Source: an uncultured bacterium
GTDB taxonomy: Bacteria; Bacillota; Clostridia; Lachnospirales; Lachnospiraceae
Assembly (NCBI GenBank): GCA_905215405.1
Contig: CAJMQE010000073.1
Span: 1 to 18,918 of the forward strand
Direction of reading: 5' to 3'
DNA length: 18,918 nt
This document shows, one piece after another, positions 5,373 through 12,404 of this stretch. Numbering within the stretch: the first letter of the stretch is position 1; every line of letters begins with the position of its first letter. The notes under the pieces are model-generated. The model saw nothing but the letters and a program-made list of their open reading frames with translations, was not told the DNA's origin and searched no databases. Position numbers and translations under genes: made by a program.

Positions 5373-8258
5373 TCAAATCTTGAACAGATTAATTGCCTCT
5401 GACAAAGCTGCTGCATTCTCATTCAGTGACTGCGCTGCTCTGTTCAGATCTTCTACTGACTGCATCTGTCTGTCCGCTGTATCTGTTACTTCCTCTGCTG
5501 CAGCTGCAGTCTCCTGTGATACTGCAGATATATTTTCAATTGACTCAATGGTCATTACTTTTGTCTGTGCGATATCCTCAACACCTGTTGTGATATGTCC
5601 GAGATTTGTAATCAGTTCTCCGACCTGTGACTGAATATCATTAAATACGATCATTGTATTCTTCAGTGACTCTTCCTGAACAGCAACGACCTGTTCAGCC
5701 TGCTTTGCTGTTGTTACTGTATCTTTTGTTCTGGCTGTAATATCGTCTACGATACTACGGATCTGGTTAACCGAGTCTACCGACTGATCCGCAAGCTTCC
5801 TGATCTCATCTGCAACTACTGCAAAACCTCTTCCAGCTTCTCCGGCTCTTGCCGCTTCAATAGAAGCATTCAGAGACAGCAATGTTGTCTGATCTGCAAT
5901 TTCATTGATTACACCAATGATCTTACTGATCGATTTAGATGACTGTTCCAGAGTCTCAATGCCAGTAATAACTGCATTAGTTATATTTACTGTGTCCTTT
6001 GCATTCGAATTCAGCTCATCGATCGTCTGGATACCTGTATGAACGATTTCTCGTGTTCCTTCTGCTATATCTGCGATCTTACCTGAATTTTCAGAAACCA
6101 CATTGATCTTATCTGAAAGTACATCCATCTGCTTCATACAGCTTTCAGAATCATTTGCCTGCTGAACAATTCCTTTTTCAATTCCACTGATGGAATCTGT
6201 GATATCCCTTGTGGCATCTAAAAGCGACTGTGCATTGTCAGTTACCATTCCCGCTGACCCGTCTACTTTACCCGATACATCGATTGTTTCTTCGATCAGG
6301 CCTTTCATTCTTGCAATCATATTGTTGATACCATTTGCCAGTGTTCCAAATTCATCTTTTCTATCAATATCGACCTGTACTGTCAGATCGCCTTCAGATG
6401 CTTTTGAAAGCTCGCCCATGATCTTACGAATAACAGCGCTGATATTCATCGCCAATACACCACCAACAAGAATTGCGACACCAAATGCAATAATAACTGC
6501 CGTGATCGTAATGATTTTAATTGTGCCAGCTTTTGCCGTGATCACGCTTTCTGGTACCGTTGCGCAGATCAGAAATCCTTCATCTGTCTTAGCATAGATG
6601 AATAATTGTCTTTTGCCATTATATTTTACATATTCATAACCAGTTGTCTCTTCACTGTTAACTGCCTTTGTATAAAATTCTTTATCTGAGAAATAAGTCT
6701 TTCCATCTTCCACTGTCAGATCAGGTCCTGCAACGATCTCGCCTCCATCTGGAGCGATCAGTGCTACAATACTGTTCTTGCCGAGGTTCAGATTGGATAC
6801 AGGTTCTGTAACATATGTTTTATCAAGATCCATAAAGATATAGCCAACAGGCTTCTTGCTCGTTGCTACTACCTGTCTGACAAATGATACGCCATATGAG
6901 CTGATTCCCTGTGAATCCAGAAATGGATGGCTAGAGACCCAAGCAGATTTACTCGAATCATAAGATTTGGCTTCATCTGTGCCCGAAAATGTTTCATAGG
7001 CGGAATCATCTAATTTGGAACTTCCTGTATATATGCCTTTTCCATAATTGGCAAATATGTAAATATTTGAAATTGATTTATTGCTCAGTGTTTTAGAGGA
7101 AACATCACTTTTTATCGAGTTATAAATATTACTTTCTTCCAGCTTATCTGTTGCAAAGCTCTTTGAATAATACTGCTGCACATTTGTATTATTGGAAATA
7201 TCCGTTGCCATTGATTTTACATTGGCAAACATCAGTCCATAATATTCGGCCGTCTTTTCAATAGCCGACTGTGAGGAAGATTCAAAGCTTGCTATAATTG
7301 CTTTGGATGCAGTTGTATATGACAGTATTCCAAGTACAATAATCAGAATTACCGGTAACAAAAAGGCCACGATCAGCTTATACCGAATGCTGCCATTCAT
7401 GTTGCGAAATGCCTTTGTATTTGCAAGTTTCGCTGTTGCTTTGTTGATTCTTTCGAGCATGGTCAATTTTGCACCATTTTTTCCTGCTGCCTTCTTTTCT
7501 TTCCTGTTCTTCCTGCCCTTAGATCTACCTTCTGCAATGTCCTGTGCGTCTTGTGTTGCTTGCCTTTCCGCTGTACCTGTTGCGTCCTGTGTTTCTACTG
7601 TCAGTGGTTCAACAATATGCAGACCATTTTGTTCTGTAGCATCCGTTTCATCCGGCAGGGAAAGTGCTGCTGCCTGCTCCTCATCTGCCAGTGCTGCCTC
7701 TACAGAAAGTTCCTCATCACCCTGATCCTGCTGCATCTGTACGCCTGATTCCGAATTTCCATTCTCTTCTTCATCATTGACATCCAAATCTCCGTCAGTC
7801 TCTTGGGTATTGTCATCCTCCTGTAAGTCTGCATCTGCCTGATCCCATTCTTCTGTCGCAGTACTCTGTTCCTGCCCTGTTATTGATGTATCCGATTCCA
7901 TGTCAGAGTGCTCTGACTCCTTTTGGTCACTCGCATTCTCACTTAAACTCTGTTCGTTTAAAACGCTATTTTCTGAATCTTCTCCATCTGTCCATGTAAA
8001 TGACAGCTGCCCTTCTGTGTCAGCCACCTGATTCTTAAAATCTTCATTCGGAATTTCAGTTTTAGAATCTTGTATACTTTCACGAGCTGTAAAATCATTC
8101 AGTTCGTTTTCTGTCTCTGTGGTACCTACCTTCTCCTGGTCATTTGTAGTATCCACATTCTCATTTGTAATAACCCCGATGTCTTCGACATCATTCACCA
8201 TATCCTTTGTAGTTATGTCCGTCTGATCGCCCAGACATTCATTCAAGTCTTTATCCAT
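5373..8258 (-). CDS. Methyl-accepting chemotaxis protein with a long acidic N-terminal extension
   Basis: This is a 961-residue transmembrane chemoreceptor. Residues 1-244 are low-complexity and acidic: I count 72 Asp/Glu against 8 Lys/Arg in the first 240. Residues 245-294 are strongly basic (17 Lys/Arg). TM1 is about 295-315, then an extracytoplasmic sensor region about 316-578 with Cache-like features (YIFMDLDKTYVTEPV, IALIAPDGGEIVAGPDL-type strands, inferred). TM2 is about 580-606, a HAMP domain about 607-660, and a signalling domain to the end. Its hairpin tip at about 786-825 (LLSLNASIEAARAGEAGRGF) is the conserved CheA/CheW contact. No C-terminal CheR-tethering pentapeptide is seen. 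A GGCGGTG site lies about six bases before ATG 8258. The domain part would start near Met288 in an ordinary receptor, so the extension is extra. No che or flagellar genes are nearby. The gene lies between two hairpins that would stop plus-strand transcription. Confidence 0.93.
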   Translation of the reverse strand: MDKDLNECLGDQTDITTKDMVNDVEDIGVITNENVDTTNDQEKVGTTETENELNDFTARESIQDSKTEIPNEDFKNQVADTEGQLSFTWTDGEDSENSVLNEQSLSENASDQKESEHSDMESDTSITGQEQSTATEEWDQADADLQEDDNTQETDGDLDVNDEEENGNSESGVQMQQDQGDEELSVEAALADEEQAAALSLPDETDATEQNGLHIVEPLTVETQDATGTAERQATQDAQDIAEGRSKGRKNRKEKKAAGKNGAKLTMLERINKATAKLANTKAFRNMNGSIRYKLIVAFLLPVILIIVLGILSYTTASKAIIASFESSSQSAIEKTAEYYGLMFANVKSMATDISNNTNVQQYYSKSFATDKLEESNIYNSIKSDVSSKTLSNKSISNIYIFANYGKGIYTGSSKLDDSAYETFSGTDEAKSYDSSKSAWVSSHPFLDSQGISSYGVSFVRQVVATSKKPVGYIFMDLDKTYVTEPVSNLNLGKNSIVALIAPDGGEIVAGPDLTVEDGKTYFSDKEFYTKAVNSEETTGYEYVKYNGKRQLFIYAKTDEGFLICATVPESVITAKAGTIKIITITAVIIAFGVAILVGGVLAMNISAVIRKIMGELSKASEGDLTVQVDIDRKDEFGTLANGINNMIARMKGLIEETIDVSGKVDGSAGMVTDNAQSLLDATRDITDSISGIEKGIVQQANDSESCMKQMDVLSDKINVVSENSGKIADIAEGTREIVHTGIQTIDELNSNAKDTVNITNAVITGIETLEQSSKSISKIIGVINEIADQTTLLSLNASIEAARAGEAGRGFAVVADEIRKLADQSVDSVNQIRSIVDDITARTKDTVTTAKQAEQVVAVQEESLKNTMIVFNDIQSQVGELITNLGHITTGVEDIAQTKVMTIESIENISAVSQETAAAAEEVTDTADRQMQSVEDLNRAAQSLNENAAALSEAINLFKI

Positions 8259-8284
8259 TGTGACACCGCCCTATTATAATATTT

Positions 8285-8328
8285 GTAGCAGGTATGTATT
8301 AATTTTTGTACATACCTGCTACTTTTTT
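8285..8328 (+). terminator. Perfect 14-bp hairpin with T6 on the plus strand, upstream of the receptor gene
   Basis: GTAGCAGGTATGTA (8285-8298) pairs perfectly with TACATACCTGCTAC (8309-8322), and TTTTTT follows at 8323-8328. On the minus strand, the direction of aspS and the receptor gene, the stem is preceded by A6 and followed by AAATATTATAATA, so it looks poor as the aspS terminator. It would lie in the receptor leader, about 13 bases from the ribosome binding site, if transcription starts further upstream. The rest of 8329-8384 is A+T-rich with no clear promoter. Confidence 0.65.
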
Positions 8329-8384
8329 CACAACTCTAATCCATAATATGATTAAAATATATTATAATATTACAATATTTTCCA

Positions 8385-10169
8385 CTATTTTTCAATAGTT
8401 TCCAGACATAATTCTTCTAACTGCTTTGGATCGACCACATTTGGTGCATCTGTAAGCAGACAAGAAGCATCTTTTACTTTAGGGAATGCCATAACGTCTC
8501 TGATACTGTCGACTTTTGCCATCAGCATGATCAATCTATCGAGACCATAAGCAAGTCCAGCGTGTGGTGGAACACCATATTTAAATGCATCCAGAAGGAA
8601 ACTAAATTTATCGTTTGCTTCTTCTTTTGACATACCAATTGCCTTGAACATTCTTTCCTGGATATCATCCTGGAAGATTCGAACACTACCGCCACCGATT
8701 TCAGTACCATTCAGTACGATATCGTAAGCTTTCGCTCTAACAGAACCCGGATCACTTTCCAGTCTGTCAAGATCTTCTTCCATAGGCATTGTGAATGGAT
8801 GATGCATTGCAACAAATCTGTTTTCTTCATCTGACCATTCAAGAAGAGGGAATTCTGTGATCCATACAAATCTATATTCACTCTTATCCAGTAATCCCAT
8901 CTTGTCAGCAAGATCACAACGTAACATACCAAGAACATTCCATACGATCTTATTCTTGTCTGCAGCAAAGAGAAGTAAATCTCCAGGCTGTCCGTCCATT
9001 GCTTTCACCAGGTTGTCCATTTCTTCATCTGTCATGAATTTTGAGAAAGAAGATTTTAATGTGCCATCTTCGTGAATTGCGATGTATGCAAGACCCTTTG
9101 CACCACATCCCTTAGCGAAATCAACAAGTGCATCGATCTTTTTACGAGGCATTGCACCCTGTCCTTTTGCATTAATACCACGAACTGATCCACCATTTTC
9201 AAGTGCACCTGTAAATACACCAAATCCGCAATCTTTCACAATGTCAGAAACATTCTTTAATTCCATACCAAAACGAAGGTCTGGTTTATCAGAACCAAAT
9301 CTGTCCATTGCTTCCTGCCATGTCATTCTCTGAATTGGAAGTTTTACATCTACATCAAGAATTTCCTTGAATAAATGTGCAAGTAATCTTTCATTTACAT
9401 CGATAACATCGTCAATATCAACAAATGATAATTCCATATCGATCTGAGTAAATTCAGGCTGACGGTCAGCTCTTAAATCTTCATCACGGAAACATTTTGC
9501 AATCTGCATATATCTATCATAACCAGAGCACATCAGTAACTGTTTGAACAACTGTGGTGACTGAGGAAGTGCATAGAAATTACCTGGATGAACACGGCTT
9601 GGTACAAGATAATCCCTAGCGCCTTCTGGTGTTGATTTTGTAAGTACTGGAGTTTCAATTTCAAGGAATCCTTCATTTGCAAGGAATGTTCTTGTAAGTG
9701 TTGCAACACGGCTTCTCATGATCAGATTTCTCTGAATGTCAGGTCTTCTCAGATCCAGATATCTGTATTTTAATCTCAGTTCTTCCTTTACATTGGAATC
9801 CTCTTCAATTGGGAATGGAGGAGTCAATGCTTCTGATAATACTCTGAGTTCTGTTGCCACAACTTCAATATCACCTGTTGCAAGATTCTCATTTACTGCT
9901 CCAGAACGTTTCTGAACTGTACCAACAACTGCGATTACATATTCATTTCTAAGTCCGTATGCTTTATCAAATCCTTCTTTTCCAACTTCGTTTTCATCAA
10001 ATAATATCTGTAAAAGACCAGAACGATCTCTTAAATCAACAAAAATAAGGCTTCCGAGATTACGTCTCTTCTGTACCCAGCCCATCACTGTTACTTTCTC
10101 TCCAACATTAGCGCTGCTAAGTTCTGCACATCTGTTACTTCTTTTCAGTCCTCTCATAGACTCAGCCAT
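8385..10169 (-). CDS. aspS: Aspartyl-tRNA synthetase
   Basis: AspRS charges tRNA-Asp with aspartate. The 594-residue length is typical of the bacterial type. An N-terminal OB-fold anticodon-binding domain includes GWVQKRRNLGSLIFVDLRDR (30-49). Class II motif 2 is at about 227-242 (FRDEDLRADRQPEFTQ). A bacterial GAD insertion spans about 305-415, and motif 3 is GLAYGLDRL (538-546). Start: AGAGG lies five bases before ATG 10169; an in-frame ATG at 10208 has no such site and lies inside a tandem repeat. hisS lies 118 bases upstream in the same direction with no terminator between, so the pair is probably co-transcribed. Whether it also charges tRNA-Asn cannot be judged from this window. Confidence 0.97.
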   Translation of the reverse strand: MAESMRGLKRSNRCAELSSANVGEKVTVMGWVQKRRNLGSLIFVDLRDRSGLLQILFDENEVGKEGFDKAYGLRNEYVIAVVGTVQKRSGAVNENLATGDIEVVATELRVLSEALTPPFPIEEDSNVKEELRLKYRYLDLRRPDIQRNLIMRSRVATLTRTFLANEGFLEIETPVLTKSTPEGARDYLVPSRVHPGNFYALPQSPQLFKQLLMCSGYDRYMQIAKCFRDEDLRADRQPEFTQIDMELSFVDIDDVIDVNERLLAHLFKEILDVDVKLPIQRMTWQEAMDRFGSDKPDLRFGMELKNVSDIVKDCGFGVFTGALENGGSVRGINAKGQGAMPRKKIDALVDFAKGCGAKGLAYIAIHEDGTLKSSFSKFMTDEEMDNLVKAMDGQPGDLLLFAADKNKIVWNVLGMLRCDLADKMGLLDKSEYRFVWITEFPLLEWSDEENRFVAMHHPFTMPMEEDLDRLESDPGSVRAKAYDIVLNGTEIGGGSVRIFQDDIQERMFKAIGMSKEEANDKFSFLLDAFKYGVPPHAGLAYGLDRLIMLMAKVDSIRDVMAFPKVKDASCLLTDAPNVVDPKQLEELCLETIEK

Positions 10170-10174
10170 AATAT

Positions 10175-10179
10175 CCTCT
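10175..10179 (-). promoter_or_regulatory. Ribosome binding site deciding the aspS start
   Basis: AGAGG on the minus strand, five bases before ATG 10169. The surrounding 23 bases are nearly identical to the hisS start region. Confidence 0.7.
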
Positions 10180-10180
10180 T

Positions 10181-10213
10181 TTCCTGTACAACTTTTCTTC
10201 CTGTACAATTTTC
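10181..10213 (-). repeat. Tandem repeat in the aspS leader
   Basis: TTCCTGTACAACTTTTC (plus strand, 10181-10197) is followed at once by TTCCTGTACAATTTTC (10198-10213). The copies differ by one missing base. The element ends directly against the aspS ribosome binding site and looks like a local duplication. Confidence 0.6.
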
Positions 10214-10245
10214 TACTCTACCAGTTTATTCTGGTTCTTGCCGCC

Positions 10246-10270
10246 ATGGAATCACTTAAGCGCAATTCCA
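10246..10270. repeat. Small inverted repeat between hisS and aspS
   Basis: TGGAAT (about 10247-10252) and ATTCCA (about 10264-10269) could form a 6-bp stem. No T tract follows on the minus strand, so it is unlikely to terminate hisS. It may help RNA processing or nothing at all. Confidence 0.25.
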
Positions 10271-10287
10271 CAGCTACTGTATGATCA

Positions 10288-11550
10288 TTAGAATTTTAAT
10301 GGATCCTTATAGAACTCCCTGAATTCCTCATAACCCTGCTCACTTAACTGTTCCTTCTGGAACTTCTTGTTCTTATTCATTCTGACGATCAGAATCTTAT
10401 CGCCATTCTGTCTTGCTTTCTGTGCTTCTTCAATTACTTCACACAGACGGCCGCCAGCAATTCCTTTTTCAAGAAGGAATGCGATCTTTCTTCCCTGTGT
10501 TGGTACCTGGAACCCTCTTTCCATCAGTAATAAAACGATTCTTTCAAATCCAATAGAGAATCCACATGCAGGTACATCTTTTCCTGTAAACTTGCCGACC
10601 ATCTTATCATAACGACCGCCACCGCCACAACTGCCACCAAATTCTGGCATAGCAATTTCAAAAATAGTGCCTGTATAATAGGACATACCTCTGACAAGTG
10701 TTGGATCAAATACCATTTCGAACTGTGCTGCTTTTGTTCTTTCAACACTTTCGATGATTTCTGAAAGGCTTTCTTCAACTTCCTGATCCAGGAATCCTGT
10801 CAGCTTTTCTGCAAGATAGGCTACTCCATTTTCAGCGTTCTCAACACCCTTGAATAATTCCATATATTTATCAACTGCAGTCTGATCAAATCCTTCTTCA
10901 AGCAGTTCTTTCTGTACTCCATCAATTCCGATCTTGTCCATTTTATCCAGAATAATAAATACTGTATCATAACTTTCTTCTGGGAATCCACTGTAAGCAG
11001 CCATCGCTTTTAAGATTCTTCTTTCATTGATACGAATCTGGAAATTCTTGAATCCAAGTTTACCAAGTGTCGTCGTTGTTGCAAGAATCAGTTCGATTTC
11101 AGCAAGATTACTTGGTTCACCAAGAATATCGATATCGCACTGCATGAACTGACGGTATCTACCTCTCTGAGGTCTGTCAGCTCTCCACACATTTCCCATC
11201 TGTAATGCTTTAAATGGAGATGGAAGATCATTTGCATGATTAGAATAAAAACGTACAAGTGGAACTGTCAGATCATATCTGAGACCATTATCTACAACAT
11301 CTTCTTCTGTCTGTGCTGTTTCCAGATTGAGTTTTTCTCCTCTTTTTAATACCTTAAAAATAAGCTTTTCATTTTCTCCGCCCTGCTTACTGCTCAGGTT
11401 TGCAATGTTCTCCATGCAAGGTGTTTCAATTGAAGTAAATCCAAAGTTACCGTAGGTTTCTTTGATTACGCCAATAACGTAATCCCTGATCTGCATCTCT
11501 GCTGGTAAAATATCTTTCATACCAGTGACTGGTTTTTTACTAAGTTTCAT
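10288..11550 (-). CDS. hisS: Histidyl-tRNA synthetase
   Basis: HisRS charges tRNA-His. The 420-residue product has class II motifs: DLTVPLVR (about 93-100), the motif 2 region about 113-145 with VWRADRPQRGRYRQFMQCDID, a histidine-A-type block VRGMSYYTGTIFE (about 286-298), and motif 3 near CGFSIGFER. The C-terminal anticodon-binding region after about residue 354 is short and divergent, ending NKNKKFQKEQL...FYKDPLKF without the usual closing strands. Start: GGAGG lies five bases before ATG 11550; an in-frame ATG at 11562 overlaps that site. aspS follows 118 bases downstream. A T-box leader would be usual in this group, but none is recognisable in the about 180 bases upstream. Confidence 0.96.
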   Translation of the reverse strand: MKLSKKPVTGMKDILPAEMQIRDYVIGVIKETYGNFGFTSIETPCMENIANLSSKQGGENEKLIFKVLKRGEKLNLETAQTEEDVVDNGLRYDLTVPLVRFYSNHANDLPSPFKALQMGNVWRADRPQRGRYRQFMQCDIDILGEPSNLAEIELILATTTTLGKLGFKNFQIRINERRILKAMAAYSGFPEESYDTVFIILDKMDKIGIDGVQKELLEEGFDQTAVDKYMELFKGVENAENGVAYLAEKLTGFLDQEVEESLSEIIESVERTKAAQFEMVFDPTLVRGMSYYTGTIFEIAMPEFGGSCGGGGRYDKMVGKFTGKDVPACGFSIGFERIVLLLMERGFQVPTQGRKIAFLLEKGIAGGRLCEVIEEAQKARQNGDKILIVRMNKNKKFQKEQLSEQGYEEFREFYKDPLKF

Positions 11551-11555
11551 AATAT

Positions 11556-11560
11556 CCTCC
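11556..11560 (-). promoter_or_regulatory. Ribosome binding site deciding the hisS start
   Basis: GGAGG on the minus strand, five bases before ATG 11550. It rules out the in-frame ATG at 11562, whose coding sequence would contain it. Confidence 0.8.
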
Positions 11561-11564
11561 ATTT

Positions 11565-11602
11565 CTGTACTTTCTCATGTGTTTTATGCGAGTCATGTAC
11601 AG
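11565..11602 (-). promoter_or_regulatory. Inverted repeat abutting the hisS ribosome binding site
   Basis: CTGTAC (11565-11570) pairs with GTACAG (11597-11602), with a possible inner CTC/GAG pair (11574-11576 with 11590-11592). It ends four bases from the hisS ribosome binding site. It could form a leader hairpin affecting translation, but the loop is large and the evidence is weak. The rest of the 11603-11732 leader shows no T-box, no T-rich terminator and no strong promoter. Confidence 0.3.
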
Positions 11603-11732
11603 TGTTCTATATCAAAGTGCTGCCTGTGCCTTAAAATCTGCCACAGTCGCCACTTCGTTGCCATTGTGTTACCATATACTCTCTGTATCAGATCCAGTTT
11701 TTCCTGTTCTTTTACAGAACTTTGCGTATGTA

Positions 11733-12374
11733 TTATTCTTTCTTTTTGGGTGACTCCAAAGTCATGTTCAGATCATCCATCTCGATCTTACTGTTTCTGA
11801 TCAGTTCAATTGTTTCCGGTTCATGGATCAGACGCTGAAAAATGATAAATATTTCCATATCCATATTTTTAACCTCTTCTATCATTATATCCACCGCCGT
11901 GTCTATGTCAAATGCTTTTCTGTATGGTCTGTCTGAAATCAATGCTGCAAATTCATCTGTCACCCGTAGAATTCTGGCACCGATCGGAATTTCCTCCCCT
12001 TTCAGATTATCCGGATAACCACTACCATCATAACACTCGTGATGTCGTAATACGATTTCAAGAATGTGATCTGAGTAATCAAACTTTTTGAGCAGATCGT
12101 AGCTGAGTCTGGAATGCATTCTCATATATTTCATTTCTTCGATAGACAATGCATTGCTATCTCTGCCATACAGGTATGGTGAGAGTTCCAGTTTTCCTAT
12201 ATCATGAATAAAACCCGCCACGCAGCAGTCATAACATTCCTGCTCAGGCAGATGCAGTTGTTTTGCGATCAGGTAAGTCAGATTACTTACCAGTATTCCA
12301 TGTGAAATACCACTCTTAAAGTCATTGATTACATTTGCATACAGTTCATCGTTTCCAGCAGTCTTAGCATCCAT
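11733..12374 (-). CDS. Stand-alone HD-GYP domain protein, probable cyclic-di-GMP phosphodiesterase
   Basis: The 213-residue protein is essentially one HD-GYP domain. It carries His25, the HDIGK motif (His57-Asp58), a further His87, HHECYDGSGYP (111-121) and RVTDEFAALISDRPYR (137-152), with all usual metal-binding residues present. Known HD-GYP proteins hydrolyse cyclic-di-GMP or related dinucleotides; the substrate here is inferred. It has no receiver, PAS or membrane part, and after about residue 175 only a short charged tail, so it should be cytoplasmic. AAGGGGGATGGAAGT precedes the ATG as a ribosome binding site. It starts 30 bases after hemZ and should be co-transcribed with it. Its place inside the hemZ-hisS-aspS run is unusual. 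Confidence 0.9.
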   Translation of the reverse strand: MDAKTAGNDELYANVINDFKSGISHGILVSNLTYLIAKQLHLPEQECYDCCVAGFIHDIGKLELSPYLYGRDSNALSIEEMKYMRMHSRLSYDLLKKFDYSDHILEIVLRHHECYDGSGYPDNLKGEEIPIGARILRVTDEFAALISDRPYRKAFDIDTAVDIMIEEVKNMDMEIFIIFQRLIHEPETIELIRNSKIEMDDLNMTLESPKKKE

Positions 12375-12404
12375 ACTTCCATCCCCCTTAACGACTAATC
12401 TTCA

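Noticed and set aside
7303..7725. 140-codon open frame on the plus strand
   Set aside because: It lies opposite the acidic and basic low-complexity part of the receptor gene, and its composition is what the complement of such a sequence gives. No ribosome binding site or family resemblance.
8273..8278. TATAAT hexamer just upstream of the receptor start
   Set aside because: Transcription from it would start near 8266 and cut into the ribosome binding site (about 8264-8271), and no -35 box is properly spaced.
11603..11732. Possible T-box leader ahead of hisS
   Set aside because: I looked for the conserved TGGNACCGCG antiterminator core and a T-rich terminator on the minus strand. Only loose TGGC-type matches occur, and no terminator stem with a T tract follows, so it is not reported.
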